A DNA stretch of 64,000 nucleotides from Streptomyces candidus (GTDB lineage: Bacteria; Actinomycetota; Actinomycetes; Streptomycetales; Streptomycetaceae), in contig NZ_JACHEM010000005.1 in assembly GCF_014207445.1 (NCBI RefSeq), positions 372,001-436,000 on the forward strand. The letters are read 5' to 3'. The notes beneath the pieces were generated by a model. It saw only the letters and a list, made by a program, of their open reading frames with translations. It ran no database searches and was not told where the DNA came from. The position numbers and the translations under genes are program-made. Shown one piece after another: positions 18,091 to 28,461 of the stretch. Each line of letters starts with the position of its first letter. Within the stretch, counting starts at the first letter, position 1.

Positions 18091-18711
18091 ATGCGTGAGA
18101 CCCGGACGGCTGCGGAACTCGACCAAGAGGCCTTTGTGCGCCGCGTGTTGGAGGACTTCTACCGGGACGGCAAACCGCCGTGGGACAGCGGCATCACGCC
18201 GCCCGAGCTGATGGCCCTGATCGAGGGGCCCGGCGCACTGACGGCCGGCCGAGCGCTCGAACTCGGCTGCGGCACCGGGACCAACGCGGTGTACCTGGCC
18301 CGGCACGGCTGGCGGGTGACGGCCCTCGACCTGGTCGACCGCGCGGTCCGGCAAGCGAGAGAGAAGGCCGACGCGGCCGGAGCGGACGTCACGGTGCTGT
18401 GCGGAGACGCCACCCGACTCGACGAGGCGTGCGTGCCCGGTCCGTACGACCTGTTCTTCGACCTGAGCTGCTACTGCGGGATACCACCCCACCGCCGCGC
18501 CGCCTACGCGGCCGGCCTCACCAAGCGCGCCGCCCCCGGTGCACGACTGCTGATGTTCGGCTACGGGCCCGGGGCCTTTGACGACTCCTGGTCCGGCACC
18601 ACTGCGGACGAACTCAGCGCCACATTCGCCGGATGGCAGCTGACCGACGTGACGCCCGGCACGAACCCGGTCCCCACCTTCTGGTTCACGCTGCGCCGCG
18701 ACGCCGCATAA
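18091..18711 (+). CDS. class I SAM-dependent methyltransferase
   Basis: A 206-aa soluble methyltransferase. SAM-binding motif I is ALELGCGTGTNAVYLA, motif II acidic residue VTALDLVDRAV, then GDATRL and DLFFDLSCYCGI. It resembles thiopurine/tellurite-type small-molecule methyltransferases that detoxify compounds, but the substrate is not readable. Start ATG 18091 follows GGAGGGG. Divergent from its probable TetR repressor, a common layout for inducible detoxification. Confidence 0.85.
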   Translation: MRETRTAAELDQEAFVRRVLEDFYRDGKPPWDSGITPPELMALIEGPGALTAGRALELGCGTGTNAVYLARHGWRVTALDLVDRAVRQAREKADAAGADVTVLCGDATRLDEACVPGPYDLFFDLSCYCGIPPHRRAAYAAGLTKRAAPGARLLMFGYGPGAFDDSWSGTTADELSATFAGWQLTDVTPGTNPVPTFWFTLRRDAA

Positions 18712-18799
18712 GCCCGGTCGCACCGGCTCCGGGCCGCGGACGTCGTGCGCGGCAGGTGCCACGCCATCCGACTGGTGGGGCCTTCGCCGTCTCCTCCCG

Positions 18800-19330
18800 T
18801 CAAGGGGTCGCGTTTTGGGGCAGGGCTTTCGGCAGATCGGCCGGAACGGAGGATGTGAGGCTGAGCAGTGCCCACCGGCGACGGCCGTCCTGGGCGGACT
18901 CTGTCCCGCAGTCCGCGGCGCCCTGGGCGGCGACGGCGTGCAGGAGCGAGCCGTCGTCGGGGCGTCCGGTGCGGGGGCCGCTGCCGAGGACGAGCACCAG
19001 GGCGTGGTCCTGGTGGTCGGTCAGGTGGAGGCTCAGGTGGGCGCCGCCGTCGTCCACGGCCGCTGTCACAAGGAGCTTCACGACTGCGCGCACTGCTTCC
19101 TCGTCGAAGCGTTCGTAACCCCAGGCGTGGAGCGCTTCCACGACTCGTCGGCCGGCGCTGTTCGGGGTCCACGCCCGCGACTCCAGAGGCCAGTTCCGGC
19201 CGCGCCGGCCGGCGATCCGGGTCTGCATCCCCGACGTCGGTGGTGTCGGCGGCGGGTCCGGTGGAGGCAGGGGCCGCCTGGGCGGCGGTTCGGTCCGCGG
19301 CGGATAGGCGGGACGGTGGGGTGCTTCCAC
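18800..19330 (-). CDS. hypothetical protein, possible degenerate ATPase-like regulator (176 aa)
   Basis: Not firmly recognised. A proline-rich N-terminus (about 30 residues, many Pro-Pro) is followed by a domain with WTPNSAGRRVVEALHAWGYERFDEEAVRAVVKLLVTAAVDDGGAHLSLHL. This is spaced like the helix-plus-strand start of Streptomyces anti-sigma (RsbW-like) HATPase proteins, but the ATP-binding N, G1 and G2 boxes are not evident. Start GTG 19330 is chosen because GGGAGG lies 5 nt before it; ATG 19228 inside is the alternative. Convergent with the methyltransferase gene. Confidence 0.45.
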   Translation of the reverse strand: MEAPHRPAYPPRTEPPPRRPLPPPDPPPTPPTSGMQTRIAGRRGRNWPLESRAWTPNSAGRRVVEALHAWGYERFDEEAVRAVVKLLVTAAVDDGGAHLSLHLTDHQDHALVLVLGSGPRTGRPDDGSLLHAVAAQGAADCGTESAQDGRRRWALLSLTSSVPADLPKALPQNATP

Positions 19331-19489
19331 AAGTGCCTCCCGCGCATCCGGACTTGGGCCGTTGCTCAGAGTAGACCCGCGTTCGTACCCGCCGGGTGGA
19401 GACACCGCACGCCGTCCGAAAAGGCCTGTCACCGCTGGGAGCGTGCGCGCGGATGAGCGGGCGCACCGGGCCGGGGAGAGGGCGCCGTT

Positions 19490-20116
19490 TCAGGCAGCGG
19501 GACGGGAGTGCACGCTGACGGCATAGCCGCAGCCGTCCTCGTAGGGGTCGCCGTGCCAGGTGGCATAGCGCTGTCGGAGAGCGAGTCCGGCCTGGGTGCA
19601 CCAGTGGTCGAACCCCGCCAGGGTCAGTGGCGGCTCCGGCAGGGGGAGGTGTGCCGCGTCCAGCCCCATGCCTGTGACCAGCAGGCCGCCGGGACGCAGG
19701 GCGGAAGCCAGCTGTCGGACGACAGTCGATTCGGTGCCGGGGGCCAGCAGGGGGATGACGTTTCCGGCGGCGAGTACGAGATCGAACTCCGGCTCCAGAC
19801 CGAGGGAGTCGAGGCGGGCCAGGTCGGCGAGGTACCACTCCTGCGTGGGAGCTTCTCGACGGGCGACGGCGAGCATCGAGGAGTCGATGTCGACGCCGGT
19901 ACAGTGGTGGCCCAGCTCGGTGAGCCGGATCGCGATCCGGCCGGTGCCGCAGCCGGCGTCGAGCACGCGCGCGCCGGGCTCCAGCAAGGTGGTGCAGAAG
20001 GCGGCCTCGCCGTGGACGTCGTGACCCGCGTCGGCGAGCTGCGCGAAGCGCCGGGCGTAGTCCTCTCCGGCTTGTCCGGAGGTCAGTTCCGCCCAGCGGT
20101 CCCGTTGTTCAGGCAT
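19490..20116 (-). CDS. class I SAM-dependent methyltransferase
   Basis: A 208-aa methyltransferase with motif I VLDAGCGTGRIAIRL, motif II CTGVDIDSSML and motif post-I DLVLAAGNVIPLLAPG. The N-terminus (MPEQRDRWAELTSGQAGEDYARRFAQLADAGHDVHGEAAF) is typical of a widespread actinobacterial family of unassigned substrate. Start ATG 20116 fits that opening; longer starts would overlap the remnant upstream. Confidence 0.85.
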   Translation of the reverse strand: MPEQRDRWAELTSGQAGEDYARRFAQLADAGHDVHGEAAFCTTLLEPGARVLDAGCGTGRIAIRLTELGHHCTGVDIDSSMLAVARREAPTQEWYLADLARLDSLGLEPEFDLVLAAGNVIPLLAPGTESTVVRQLASALRPGGLLVTGMGLDAAHLPLPEPPLTLAGFDHWCTQAGLALRQRYATWHGDPYEDGCGYAVSVHSRPAA

Positions 20117-20199
20117 GTCGGCATCCACTTCTGTCCAACTCGCCCCGCCAACGGACGGGAGCGAGAACGGCGCCATCGTCCTGCTCATGATCACAGATG

Positions 20200-20881
20200 G
20201 GGCGTCCTCCGCACCCCACGCTTCCTGCCACCCCGCCCACACCCCGAGGAACGCCCCGCGTGCCGTGCCTGGGCGGCGGGCTGAGGTGGGCGGTGGTCCC
20301 TTCCGGGAGGACCAGGCGCAGGGCGCGGGGGGCCTGCCCGGGGCGGTCCAGCAGGTGGGCCTTCATCGGCGGGATCTCCAGCTCCACCCGCTGGCCCGGC
20401 CTGCCGCGGAGTGTGACGTGCGGGGCTTCCCAGTCGGTCTTCGCCTGCTGGTAGGAGGTGGTGAAGGTCAAGCCGCCGGGGGCGGTGCCGGCCGTACGGG
20501 GGGCCTCGTCGGCCGGCGGCGCCAGGGTGAGCGGGGGGCCGGTGCCGTGCGGGGCGTCGTCCGGCAGGCCCTCGTGCTCGTCGGGGGTGCCGGTCGGCCA
20601 GGCCGAGTACCTGAGGAAGCCGTGCGTGGGGGTGTCGAACGTGACCCTGTCGTCGGCCTTGATCAGGTTCGCGTCGCCGACGAAGTCGGTCTCGAAGCCT
20701 CTGGTGTACTTCCCGCTGTCCTCGGCGGAAGGGACGGAGTGGGTGCTCGGGACGCGCAGGGGAACGGGCGGACGGTGGGGGCGGACGACGGGGCGGGGCG
20801 GCCGGGCTTGTCGGCCGTGCAGGCGGCAGCGGCGAGGAGCAGCGAAAGCAGGCCCGGCAGGGGGAGGCTGCGGTTTCTCAT
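20200..20881 (-). pseudogene. frameshifted lipoprotein gene
   Basis: ATG 20881 opens a clear lipoprotein leader (MRNRSLPLPGLLSLLLAAAACTADKPG, lipobox AAAC). After about 40 codons the coding signal jumps to another frame near 20762-20800: from there a long frame with correct codon bias reads LRVPSTHSVPSAEDSGKY, FETDFVGDANLIKADDRVTF, FLRYSAWPTG, LTFTTSYQQAKTDW and VTLRGRPGQRVELEIPP. One indel in a G/C homopolymer-rich segment would join the two halves into one secreted lipoprotein of roughly 220 aa. This could be a true mutation or a sequencing error. Function unknown. Confidence 0.65.
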
Positions 20882-21050
20882 ACGTCGCACGACGGGTGAG
20901 CGGCCCGGAGGGTTGTCACCAGGGCGAAGACAGACGACAACCCAGGTCGCTGAGGGGATCGCCCCTGCTTCATACGTCGCAGGCCGCCCAACTCCCCACC
21001 CGGCAGGCACTCACCCAGACCCGCAACCGCCCCCGGCAGCAAGGGTTCCC

Positions 21051-22439
<1,389 letters not shown>

Positions 22440-22678
22440 TCACATCCTTTCCATGCTGGTCGGCACCCGGTACGGCGCCCACCGGAGAGACTGCCCGGGG
22501 CCCCGTCGGCCGCATACCGACTCCGGAATTCCTCGTCCGCGTGCACGGGCACGCGGATGCATCTGACGGATGATTGTTCCAGTGCACGTCAAGGGCGCTC
22601 GCGGCAGTCCACATAGTGGCGCTCCCGCCCCAAATCCGGTTGAGGCGGCCGCGAAGCTCCCCTACGGTCACTGCACAA

Positions 22679-22754
22679 CGACGTGTAGCTCAGCAGCGAG
22701 AGCGCCGGGCTCCGGACCCGGAGGACGCGGGGGCAGAACCCGCCACGTCGGCCA
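22679..22754 (+). tRNA. tRNA-Arg(CCG)-like RNA with non-canonical D and T loops
   Basis: A 76-nt sequence folds as a perfect cloverleaf: acceptor CGACGTG/CACGTCG (7 bp), D stem GCTC/GAGC, anticodon stem CCGGG/CCCGG with loop CTCCGGA (anticodon CCG, arginine), 5-nt variable loop, T stem GCGGG/CCCGC, discriminator G and encoded CCA. The loops that build the tRNA elbow are abnormal: the D loop AGCAGCGA lacks the GG pair, and the T loop is GGCAGAA instead of TTCRANN, so positions 54, 55 and 58 deviate. The final A of CCA (22754) is the A of the next gene's ATG. It may be a tRNA mimic or a decayed tRNA; the flawless stems argue for selection. Confidence 0.7.
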
Positions 22755-25012
22755 TGGACACCCACGCTGACCAGCAGCCCTCGCAGCCCGTAGCCGTCAA
22801 CCCCGCCTACGCCGCCGACCGGCTGGCCAAGGCCCTGGCCACCGCGGGCTCCCACCCCCACGCCGCCACCCGCGAGCGCGCCGCCGCACGCGGCGAGCGC
22901 TGGCGGGCCGTGCTGTCGGGCATCGCCGAGGGCCGCCTGTCGATCGGCTCGCGCACCCCTGTCCGCGGCCTTCCCGCCTGGGTGACCCCGGAAGTCGTCC
23001 GTGGCGGATTCGCGACGGGCACGGCAAGCGCTTCGGGCCCCTTCCTGCCGCACGAGACGCAGGCCGCCCAGCGGTTCGGCATCCCGGCGACGCGCGGTGC
23101 GCTCTTCGCACACGCCCTCACCGGGCCGGGCCTCGACGCGCTCTTCGCGCTGCTCGACAGCGGCCGCTACGAGGTGACCGTGCCCGAGGAGGCCGCTCTG
23201 CTCACGGTGGCCTGGCTGGTGCGGGCGGGCGACGTCGCCGCGGCGGCCGACCTGGTCGAGGCGCTTTCCCCGCACATCGACACTCTGCGGTTCCTGCCAC
23301 GCCCCTCCACCGCCCCCGCGGGCCGCGCCGACCTGGTGCACCGGCGCACGGCCGGCGACGCGCGCGCGTCCCTGGAGGCGCGCCTGCCCCACACGGCGGT
23401 GGAGACGCAGCGCGAAGCCCTCACGGTCTGGAACCCGTTCTCCGACGAACTCCTCGCCCACTGGCTGACGGACCCCGACGACGCCTGGTACGCCCACGGC
23501 GACACGCTCCTCCGGCGCTACCGCGCGCTCGCCGCCGAGCACACGCTCTGCACCAAGCACCGCGACCCGAAGGGGAACGTCGGCATCCTTGTCGGCGCGC
23601 TCACGGAGGTCTGCGCCCGCCGTTCGCTCGACGCGCGCCGCGCGGGCCTCGTCCGTACGGCCGTCGGGTCGATGGTGCGCAAGCGCGGCCTGCCCGGCTC
23701 CGAGCGGCACACCGCCCTGCGCGGCGCCCAGTCCGCCCAGGCGGCGCTGCCCGGGCACCACGCGCTCGCCCACCTGGCCGCGCGCCGGCTCGCCGTGCTC
23801 CCCCAGGAGACCGGCGTCGAGGACACCGGCCCGCTGGTCACGGAGGTGAGCGCGCGAGAGGCCGAGGAGTCCGGCCTGCCCGCGGGCAGCGCCCTTCCCG
23901 CTCCGGTACGCCGCGTGGTCGAGGGCACGCTCAGCGCGCCGCTCGCCACGCTGGTCGAGCGGAGGCTGGTGCCGTCCGCCGAGGTGCTGGCCGGACTGGT
24001 CCCGCAGTTGGTGGCCTCGACGACGGCCCGGACCTACGAGGACGGGCCACTGCGCACCCTCGCCGCGGCCACCTACCGCGCTTTCCGCAACCGTCGCTCG
24101 CTCCTCCTGTTCCACCTGGTGCACCAGGTACGGGCGGACGAGCTGCCCTGGGTGCGGGCCGTCTCCGCGCACAAAAGGCCGAACGCCGACTCTGCCCGCG
24201 ACGCGCTGCGCGAGCTGGGCGGGACCGCCGTGCGCGCCTTCCCCGGCACGCTCCCGCCCAATCCGCTCGTACGGGAGCTCTCAGTGCTGGCCCGTCAGGC
24301 GGAGCTGGACGCCCCGTTCGTGGAGGAGCTGGCGGCGGACATCTTCATGGGCACGTTCAGCCCGAAGTTCCTCAAGGCCGCACAAGTCGCCGCCGAGGTG
24401 CTGGAGGGCACGCTGTACGCGCGCTACTACGGCATCGACTACGCGGCCCTGCGCGCCCCGGACGCCGACGGGCCGGGCCGGAACGCACCGCGCACCGCCC
24501 CCGACTTCGCCGCCCTGTGCGCGGCACGCGCCGGCGGCGACAGCGCGCACTCCTGGTCGGTGGCGGCCAACGGCAAGGTGATCGAGCAGGCCCAGATCCT
24601 CACCACCCACAACCTCGCCACGCTCGTGCACCGGGTGTCGATCGACCCCGGTGCGGGCTGGGACGCCCTCGCCCTGCGCTGCTACGCGGAGGTGTGCCGT
24701 CGGACGGCCCAGGTGCGGGGCAACCCCCGGCCACTGGCCACGGTCAAGGACGCGGCATACGCCTGGCGACAGATGCTCTTCCACCTGTCGCTGTGCGAGC
24801 CCGGGGCGCGCGACCGCGTGCTCGCGGCCCTGGAGGACGAGACCGGACGCTTCCCACAGCACGTCGCCGACCGTGTCCGCCCGGCCGTCGAAGGCCTCCG
24901 GCTCCTCGCGAACGGCGGCGAGTTCGACGAGGACGGCACGGCGGACGGTGGCCGTGCGCGCCGCTTCCTCGGCTGGAGCACGGGCGGTCACTGGATGCTT
25001 GAGCTCCGCTGA
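22754..25012 (+). CDS. large helical protein of unknown function linked to the tRNA-like RNA (752 aa)
   Basis: Not recognised. It is rich in Ala, Leu and Arg with long predicted helices, suggesting an alpha-helical repeat fold. There is no membrane segment, no Walker motif and no zinc cluster. Notable conserved-looking stretches are SIGSRTPVRGLPAWVTPEVV near the start, WNPFSDELLAHWL, TLCTKHRDPKGNVGILVGAL, LLLFHLVHQVRADELPWVRAV, TFSPKFLKAAQVAAEVLEGTLYARYYGIDY and a C-terminal FLGWSTGGHWMLEL. The start is ATG 22754, which shares its A with the CCA end of the upstream tRNA-like RNA; no ribosome binding site is available except GGAGGA inside the RNA, 28 nt away. Codon bias is coding from this ATG onward. 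The arrangement implies co-transcription and a functional RNA-protein pair. Confidence 0.75.
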   Translation: MDTHADQQPSQPVAVNPAYAADRLAKALATAGSHPHAATRERAAARGERWRAVLSGIAEGRLSIGSRTPVRGLPAWVTPEVVRGGFATGTASASGPFLPHETQAAQRFGIPATRGALFAHALTGPGLDALFALLDSGRYEVTVPEEAALLTVAWLVRAGDVAAAADLVEALSPHIDTLRFLPRPSTAPAGRADLVHRRTAGDARASLEARLPHTAVETQREALTVWNPFSDELLAHWLTDPDDAWYAHGDTLLRRYRALAAEHTLCTKHRDPKGNVGILVGALTEVCARRSLDARRAGLVRTAVGSMVRKRGLPGSERHTALRGAQSAQAALPGHHALAHLAARRLAVLPQETGVEDTGPLVTEVSAREAEESGLPAGSALPAPVRRVVEGTLSAPLATLVERRLVPSAEVLAGLVPQLVASTTARTYEDGPLRTLAAATYRAFRNRRSLLLFHLVHQVRADELPWVRAVSAHKRPNADSARDALRELGGTAVRAFPGTLPPNPLVRELSVLARQAELDAPFVEELAADIFMGTFSPKFLKAAQVAAEVLEGTLYARYYGIDYAALRAPDADGPGRNAPRTAPDFAALCAARAGGDSAHSWSVAANGKVIEQAQILTTHNLATLVHRVSIDPGAGWDALALRCYAEVCRRTAQVRGNPRPLATVKDAAYAWRQMLFHLSLCEPGARDRVLAALEDETGRFPQHVADRVRPAVEGLRLLANGGEFDEDGTADGGRARRFLGWSTGGHWMLELR

Positions 25013-25465
25013 CGACCGGCTCACGGCGTTGTGACGGGGCCTTGGCCGCCGCCGCGGCGCTACGGGGCCCCGGTCATCCGGCGTCCGGCACCGGCGCCAC
25101 TCTGCCCAGCTCCGGCGACATCGGGGCGGCCGGGCCCGAGGTGAGCTCCGCACCGAAGGAGGTCACCAGCACGCCGCGCCGGGCCGGAGGCCGTCGCGGG
25201 CCGCGTCCGCGAGGACGAAGGGAATCGGCGCAGCGCAGGGCAGCGGGCCGGGCGGTGGGGGCACGGTCGCGGTGGGGGCGGCGCTGGTGACAGCGATGGT
25301 CTCTGTCGTCTGCCGTCGGCGCCGACAACAGCGGTTGCGGCGGGAGCTGTACGCCTCGCTGAGATGGTCCGGCCGTGTGCAAGGACGCCCCGCGGGCCCA
25401 GTGCGGCACAGTAGAAGTCGGCGGGGAATGGTTTCCGGCAGACGGGGGCCGGGTGGCAGCGAGCC
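25013..25465. other. 453-bp gap, nothing recognised
   Basis: Lies between the 3' ends of two converging genes. Open frames on both strands have off-frame composition. No clear terminator hairpin was identified. Confidence 0.35.
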
Positions 25466-25855
25466 TCAGACCGCGACGGAGATCAGGTCCACCACAAAGA
25501 CGAGTGTCGAGCCCGCCGGGATCAACGGCGAGGGGGACTGGTTGCCGTAACCGAGGCGCGCAGGAACGATGATCTCGCGCCGGCCCCCGACCTTCATGCC
25601 TCTGACTCCGCGGTCCCACCCCTTGACGACCTTGCCACCGCCCACGGCGAACTTGTACGGCTGGTCCCGGTCCCAGGAGGAGTCGAATTCTTCTCCGGAC
25701 TGGAAGGTGACCCCGACGTAGTGAACCCGGACAACCCTGCCCGGCTTCGCCTCAAGCCCGTCCCCCACGACGAGGTCGCGGATTGCCAGCTCGGTGGGAG
25801 CGTTGGTCTCCCGAAGACCGGTCAAGTCGATCTCGGGCTTGGTCGGTTCACTCAT
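25466..25855 (-). CDS. FKBP-type peptidyl-prolyl cis-trans isomerase
   Basis: A 129-aa single-domain FKBP that catalyses proline isomerisation during protein folding. Signature pieces: LVVGDGLEAKPGRVVRVHYVG, FDSSWDRDQPYKFAVG, VVKGWDRGVRGMKVGGRREIIVP and LGYGNQSPSPLIPAGSTLVFVVDLI, which contain the usual Tyr, Phe-Asp, Val, Ile and Trp active-site positions. No signal peptide, so cytoplasmic. Start ATG 25855 (MSEPTKPEIDL) matches family N-termini; longer frames upstream are not coding. Confidence 0.93.
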   Translation of the reverse strand: MSEPTKPEIDLTGLRETNAPTELAIRDLVVGDGLEAKPGRVVRVHYVGVTFQSGEEFDSSWDRDQPYKFAVGGGKVVKGWDRGVRGMKVGGRREIIVPARLGYGNQSPSPLIPAGSTLVFVVDLISVAV

Positions 25856-26061
25856 CGCAGTCTCATTCGCTTGCCGCCGGGAGCCTTCGTCCAGACCAGC
25901 CCGGCGCATGGTCACTCTGCGCAGTAAATCATCATGCAAGGCCGCTGCCGGACGCCCTACGGCCGCGCGAGCGGGCCGGGGCCGGTGTTCGGTCCCTCGT
26001 CCGAGTGGTCGTCGGGCTCGGCGGCGGGTGCGGGCCAAGTCGGGGTGCGAGTCTTCCTGGT

Positions 26062-26340
26062 ATGACTCACCAGAACACCCTGGCCCGCACACGTGCGGCC
26101 GCTTCCTTCGCCTTCACCGCTGCCCTGGTGGCCCTGGCCCCTGCCGGTGCCGCCCATGCCGATCCGGCGCAGTCGGGCCCTGTGTACTGCACGCACGAGT
26201 ACAACCCGGTGGTAGGAACCGACGGGAAGACCTACCCCAACGCCTGTGCCGCCGGAGCCGCAGGTACCCAGGTGCAGCAGCCCGGCATCGTGGGGGAGAC
26301 CGTCAACGACGTCACGTCATTGGTGCCCTCCGCAAGCTAA
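26062..26340 (+). CDS. secreted Kazal-like protein (92 aa)
   Basis: A signal peptide (RTRAAASFAFTAALVALAPAGAAHA) precedes a short domain containing YNPVVGTDGKTYPNAC, the core of a Kazal serine-protease-inhibitor fold (normally PVCGxDGxTYxNxC). Here the middle cysteine is Val, leaving only two cysteines in the mature protein, so at most one disulfide can form. It is probably an extracellular protease-inhibitor-like or structural protein with reduced stability. ATG 26062 has only a weak upstream ribosome binding site. Confidence 0.7.
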   Translation: MTHQNTLARTRAAASFAFTAALVALAPAGAAHADPAQSGPVYCTHEYNPVVGTDGKTYPNACAAGAAGTQVQQPGIVGETVNDVTSLVPSAS

Positions 26341-26401
26341 CGGTTCGGCGAAGCGAACGTCAGCTGCGACGGGACTGTTCTGCAGCCCAGGTGCAGCCGG
26401 G

Positions 26402-26660
26402 TTAGGCGAGGGCGGCGAGCTGGTCGGCGTCCAGCCGGTCCCTTCTCGGTTTCGTGTGGGAGATCCGTACGCCCAGCTTCAGACGACCATCCGTTCCGTC
26501 TTCCCGTCGACCGGGATTTCTTCGCTGCGGCCGTGCGGCACCGGCCGACCCGTGCCTTCCCGTTCGACCCATGGCGCTGGACGTCCAGCGTTCGACAGCC
26601 GCTCCTGCTGTTCGGTCGACAGTGGATTCCAGATGCGCGGCTGCAAGAACCCGGCCGGGG
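26402..26660 (-). pseudogene. remnant of a helicase-associated (HA) domain protein
   Basis: Two pieces in different minus-strand frames recall HA-domain repeats: WNPLSTEQQERLSNAG (about 26650-26600) and, after a frame change, LKLGVRISHTKPRRDRLDADQLAALA ending in a stop at 26402. The usual consensus is roughly LGVWISNTKxRRDKLTAEQLAAL. The rest of the 26341-26890 gap shows no gene. Decayed 3' end of a larger gene. Confidence 0.45.
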
Positions 26661-26890
26661 CCACCGAACCGACCAAGCAAAAGCCCCACAGCCCGACTCG
26701 GAGGGCCCGCATTGGTCCGGCCCCTGGCGCTCCTGCGTACCGCGCTGTTGGAGCCCGCCGCCGGAATCCGCGTACGAACATGACGTTTGGACCGGCAACA
26801 CCACCACCTCGTCACCGTGCGTTCTCGTCCTGTACGGCCCGGAGTGCTGAGATCACGCGACACGCACCGATCCACCGGCCAGGAGGAACC

Positions 26891-27925
26891 ATGCCAGGAC
26901 CGCAACCGACGCGAGCGCGCCGACTCGGAGGCGGAGCTGCTGTGTTGGCCCTGGCTCTCGCCGCGGCCACGCTCTCGGCTCCCGCACACGCGCGCCCCGC
27001 TCGGAGCGAGGCCATGAGGGTGCTGTCGTGGAACATCTTCCACGGCGGCAAGAACGTGGGCCTGGGCGGCGAGAAGAACTTCCCGCTGCTGCTCGACCAG
27101 CTGGCCGACATCGCCCCCGATGTGTTCTTCGCCCTTGAGACCTACGGTTCCGCCGAGGAGATCAGGGCGGCACTGAGCGAGCGTGCGGGCAAGGGCGACT
27201 ACCGCGCCGTACGCATCACCGACGCCAGCAACGACAACCTGTGGATCTTCACACGCTACGACGTCGTGAAGGGCTTCCCGAACCCTTCCGGCTCCTCCGT
27301 TACCGACTTCAACATCGGCGGCGCCCGCGTGCAGTTGCCCGGCGGCCGACAGGTGAATCTCTTCAACACGTGGACGTCGTACACCGAACCGTGGATCGGC
27401 GACATGATCGATGCCAACGCCAAGGACCTCCAGGCGGGCCGCGCACCGACATACGCCCCCCAGCAGGTGGAGGATGCCGAGAAGGACCGGCAGATCCCGC
27501 AGATCACGGACATCGTGACCAAGCAGGTGCCCGCCATGCTCGGCGGCAACACCGACCCCGTGTTGCTCGCCGGTGACCTCAATACGGTCCCGGCCGCCGA
27601 CTGGACCGCGCGGTGGGCGAGGTGCGCCCACCACTTCGGGCTCTCCTACGACCTGGCCGCCACGGACGTTGTCACCGAAGCGGGCTTCAAGGACACCTAT
27701 CGGGTGGCGAACCCGAACGTGTGCGCGGACCCCGGACGCACCTGGAGCCCCCTGCCCGAGTACGCCAGCATGATCACCAAGGACCGGATCGACTTCATCT
27801 TTGCCCGGGGCCCGCGGCTGAGGGTCAACACGTCGTACGTGATCGACCAGCGTCTCCCGCAGCACGAGAGCGGCCCGTTCTACTCCGACCACGGCGCGGT
27901 GGTCACGGAGTTCACGGTGCGCTGA
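26891..27925 (+). CDS. secreted endonuclease/exonuclease/phosphatase-family hydrolase
   Basis: A 344-aa exported metal-dependent phosphodiesterase of the EEP fold (DNase I, sphingomyelinase and phosphatase relatives). It has a signal peptide ending APAHARPA and the ordered catalytic motifs SWNIFHGG (Asn), FALETYG (Glu), LLAGDLNTVP (Asp/Asn), RIDFIFARG and the final SDHGAVV (Asp-His). Start ATG 26891 follows a perfect AGGAGG. It could degrade extracellular nucleic acid, phospholipid or inositol-phosphate; the substrate is not decidable. Next to a secreted glycerophosphodiesterase, suggesting phosphate scavenging. Confidence 0.85.
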   Translation: MPGPQPTRARRLGGGAAVLALALAAATLSAPAHARPARSEAMRVLSWNIFHGGKNVGLGGEKNFPLLLDQLADIAPDVFFALETYGSAEEIRAALSERAGKGDYRAVRITDASNDNLWIFTRYDVVKGFPNPSGSSVTDFNIGGARVQLPGGRQVNLFNTWTSYTEPWIGDMIDANAKDLQAGRAPTYAPQQVEDAEKDRQIPQITDIVTKQVPAMLGGNTDPVLLAGDLNTVPAADWTARWARCAHHFGLSYDLAATDVVTEAGFKDTYRVANPNVCADPGRTWSPLPEYASMITKDRIDFIFARGPRLRVNTSYVIDQRLPQHESGPFYSDHGAVVTEFTVR

Positions 27926-28238
27926 CCGGAACCGTCCCGGGTTCAGGTGGCCTCCGCCCCGGCCCTGGACCCGTTCGGCTGTCGGGGCAGACCTGGGGCA
28001 GATCCCGCACCCCCTGGGCATGAGACATACGCAGGGGTGGTGGTCTCACTCCGCAGGGGGGAGGTCGCACGGGCCCGGTGCAGGGCGGCCCCCGGATCCA
28101 GTGCAGCGCGTGTTGTTGCGGGTCGCTGGGCAGCAACGTTTCTCCGGTGAACCTGTTGCCCCAAGTGGCTGAGTAGCTGCGGGTTCCGGGGTGAGGCTCT
28201 TCGGGCGGGCGGTAATGGTGCCGGGGTGATCAAGAACC
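27926..28238. other. 313-bp gap, nothing recognised
   Basis: No coding frame or clear regulatory structure was seen on either strand. Confidence 0.35.
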
Positions 28239-28448
28239 ATGTTCGCGGTGTTGCCGCGCTCAGTCTGCCAGGATCCTGCCCAGTGGCTGCCCCCGCTGCC
28301 CACCGCGCACTGCCGCTACCTCGCGGGGTCGACGGCCACCAAGCTGCGCGGGGACCTGGCCGCCGGCCCCGCCGAGCTCGACGCCCTGGCCGTCCTCGCG
28401 TCCGGCCAGTGCAAGGACACCTCCGTCATTTACACCGCCGTCCCGTAA
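28239..28448 (+). pseudogene. C-terminal fragment of a secreted HNH endonuclease (DUF1524-like)
   Basis: The 69-codon frame reads CQDPAQWLPPLPTAHCRYLAG, TATKLRGDLAAGPAELDALAVLASGQC. This matches the characteristic end of secreted Streptomyces HNH-family proteins (W-L-P-P-x-x-x-x-x-C-x-Y, then K-x-R-W-x-L and a final Cys). The catalytic part is absent, so this is a leftover. Confidence 0.45.
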
Positions 28449-28461
28449 CCCAGGGGCCGGC

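Noticed and set aside
22679..22754. Tested as a standard tRNA gene or an integration (att) site
   Set aside because: D and T loops deviate from canonical tRNA, and no integrase, direct repeat or mobile element lies nearby.
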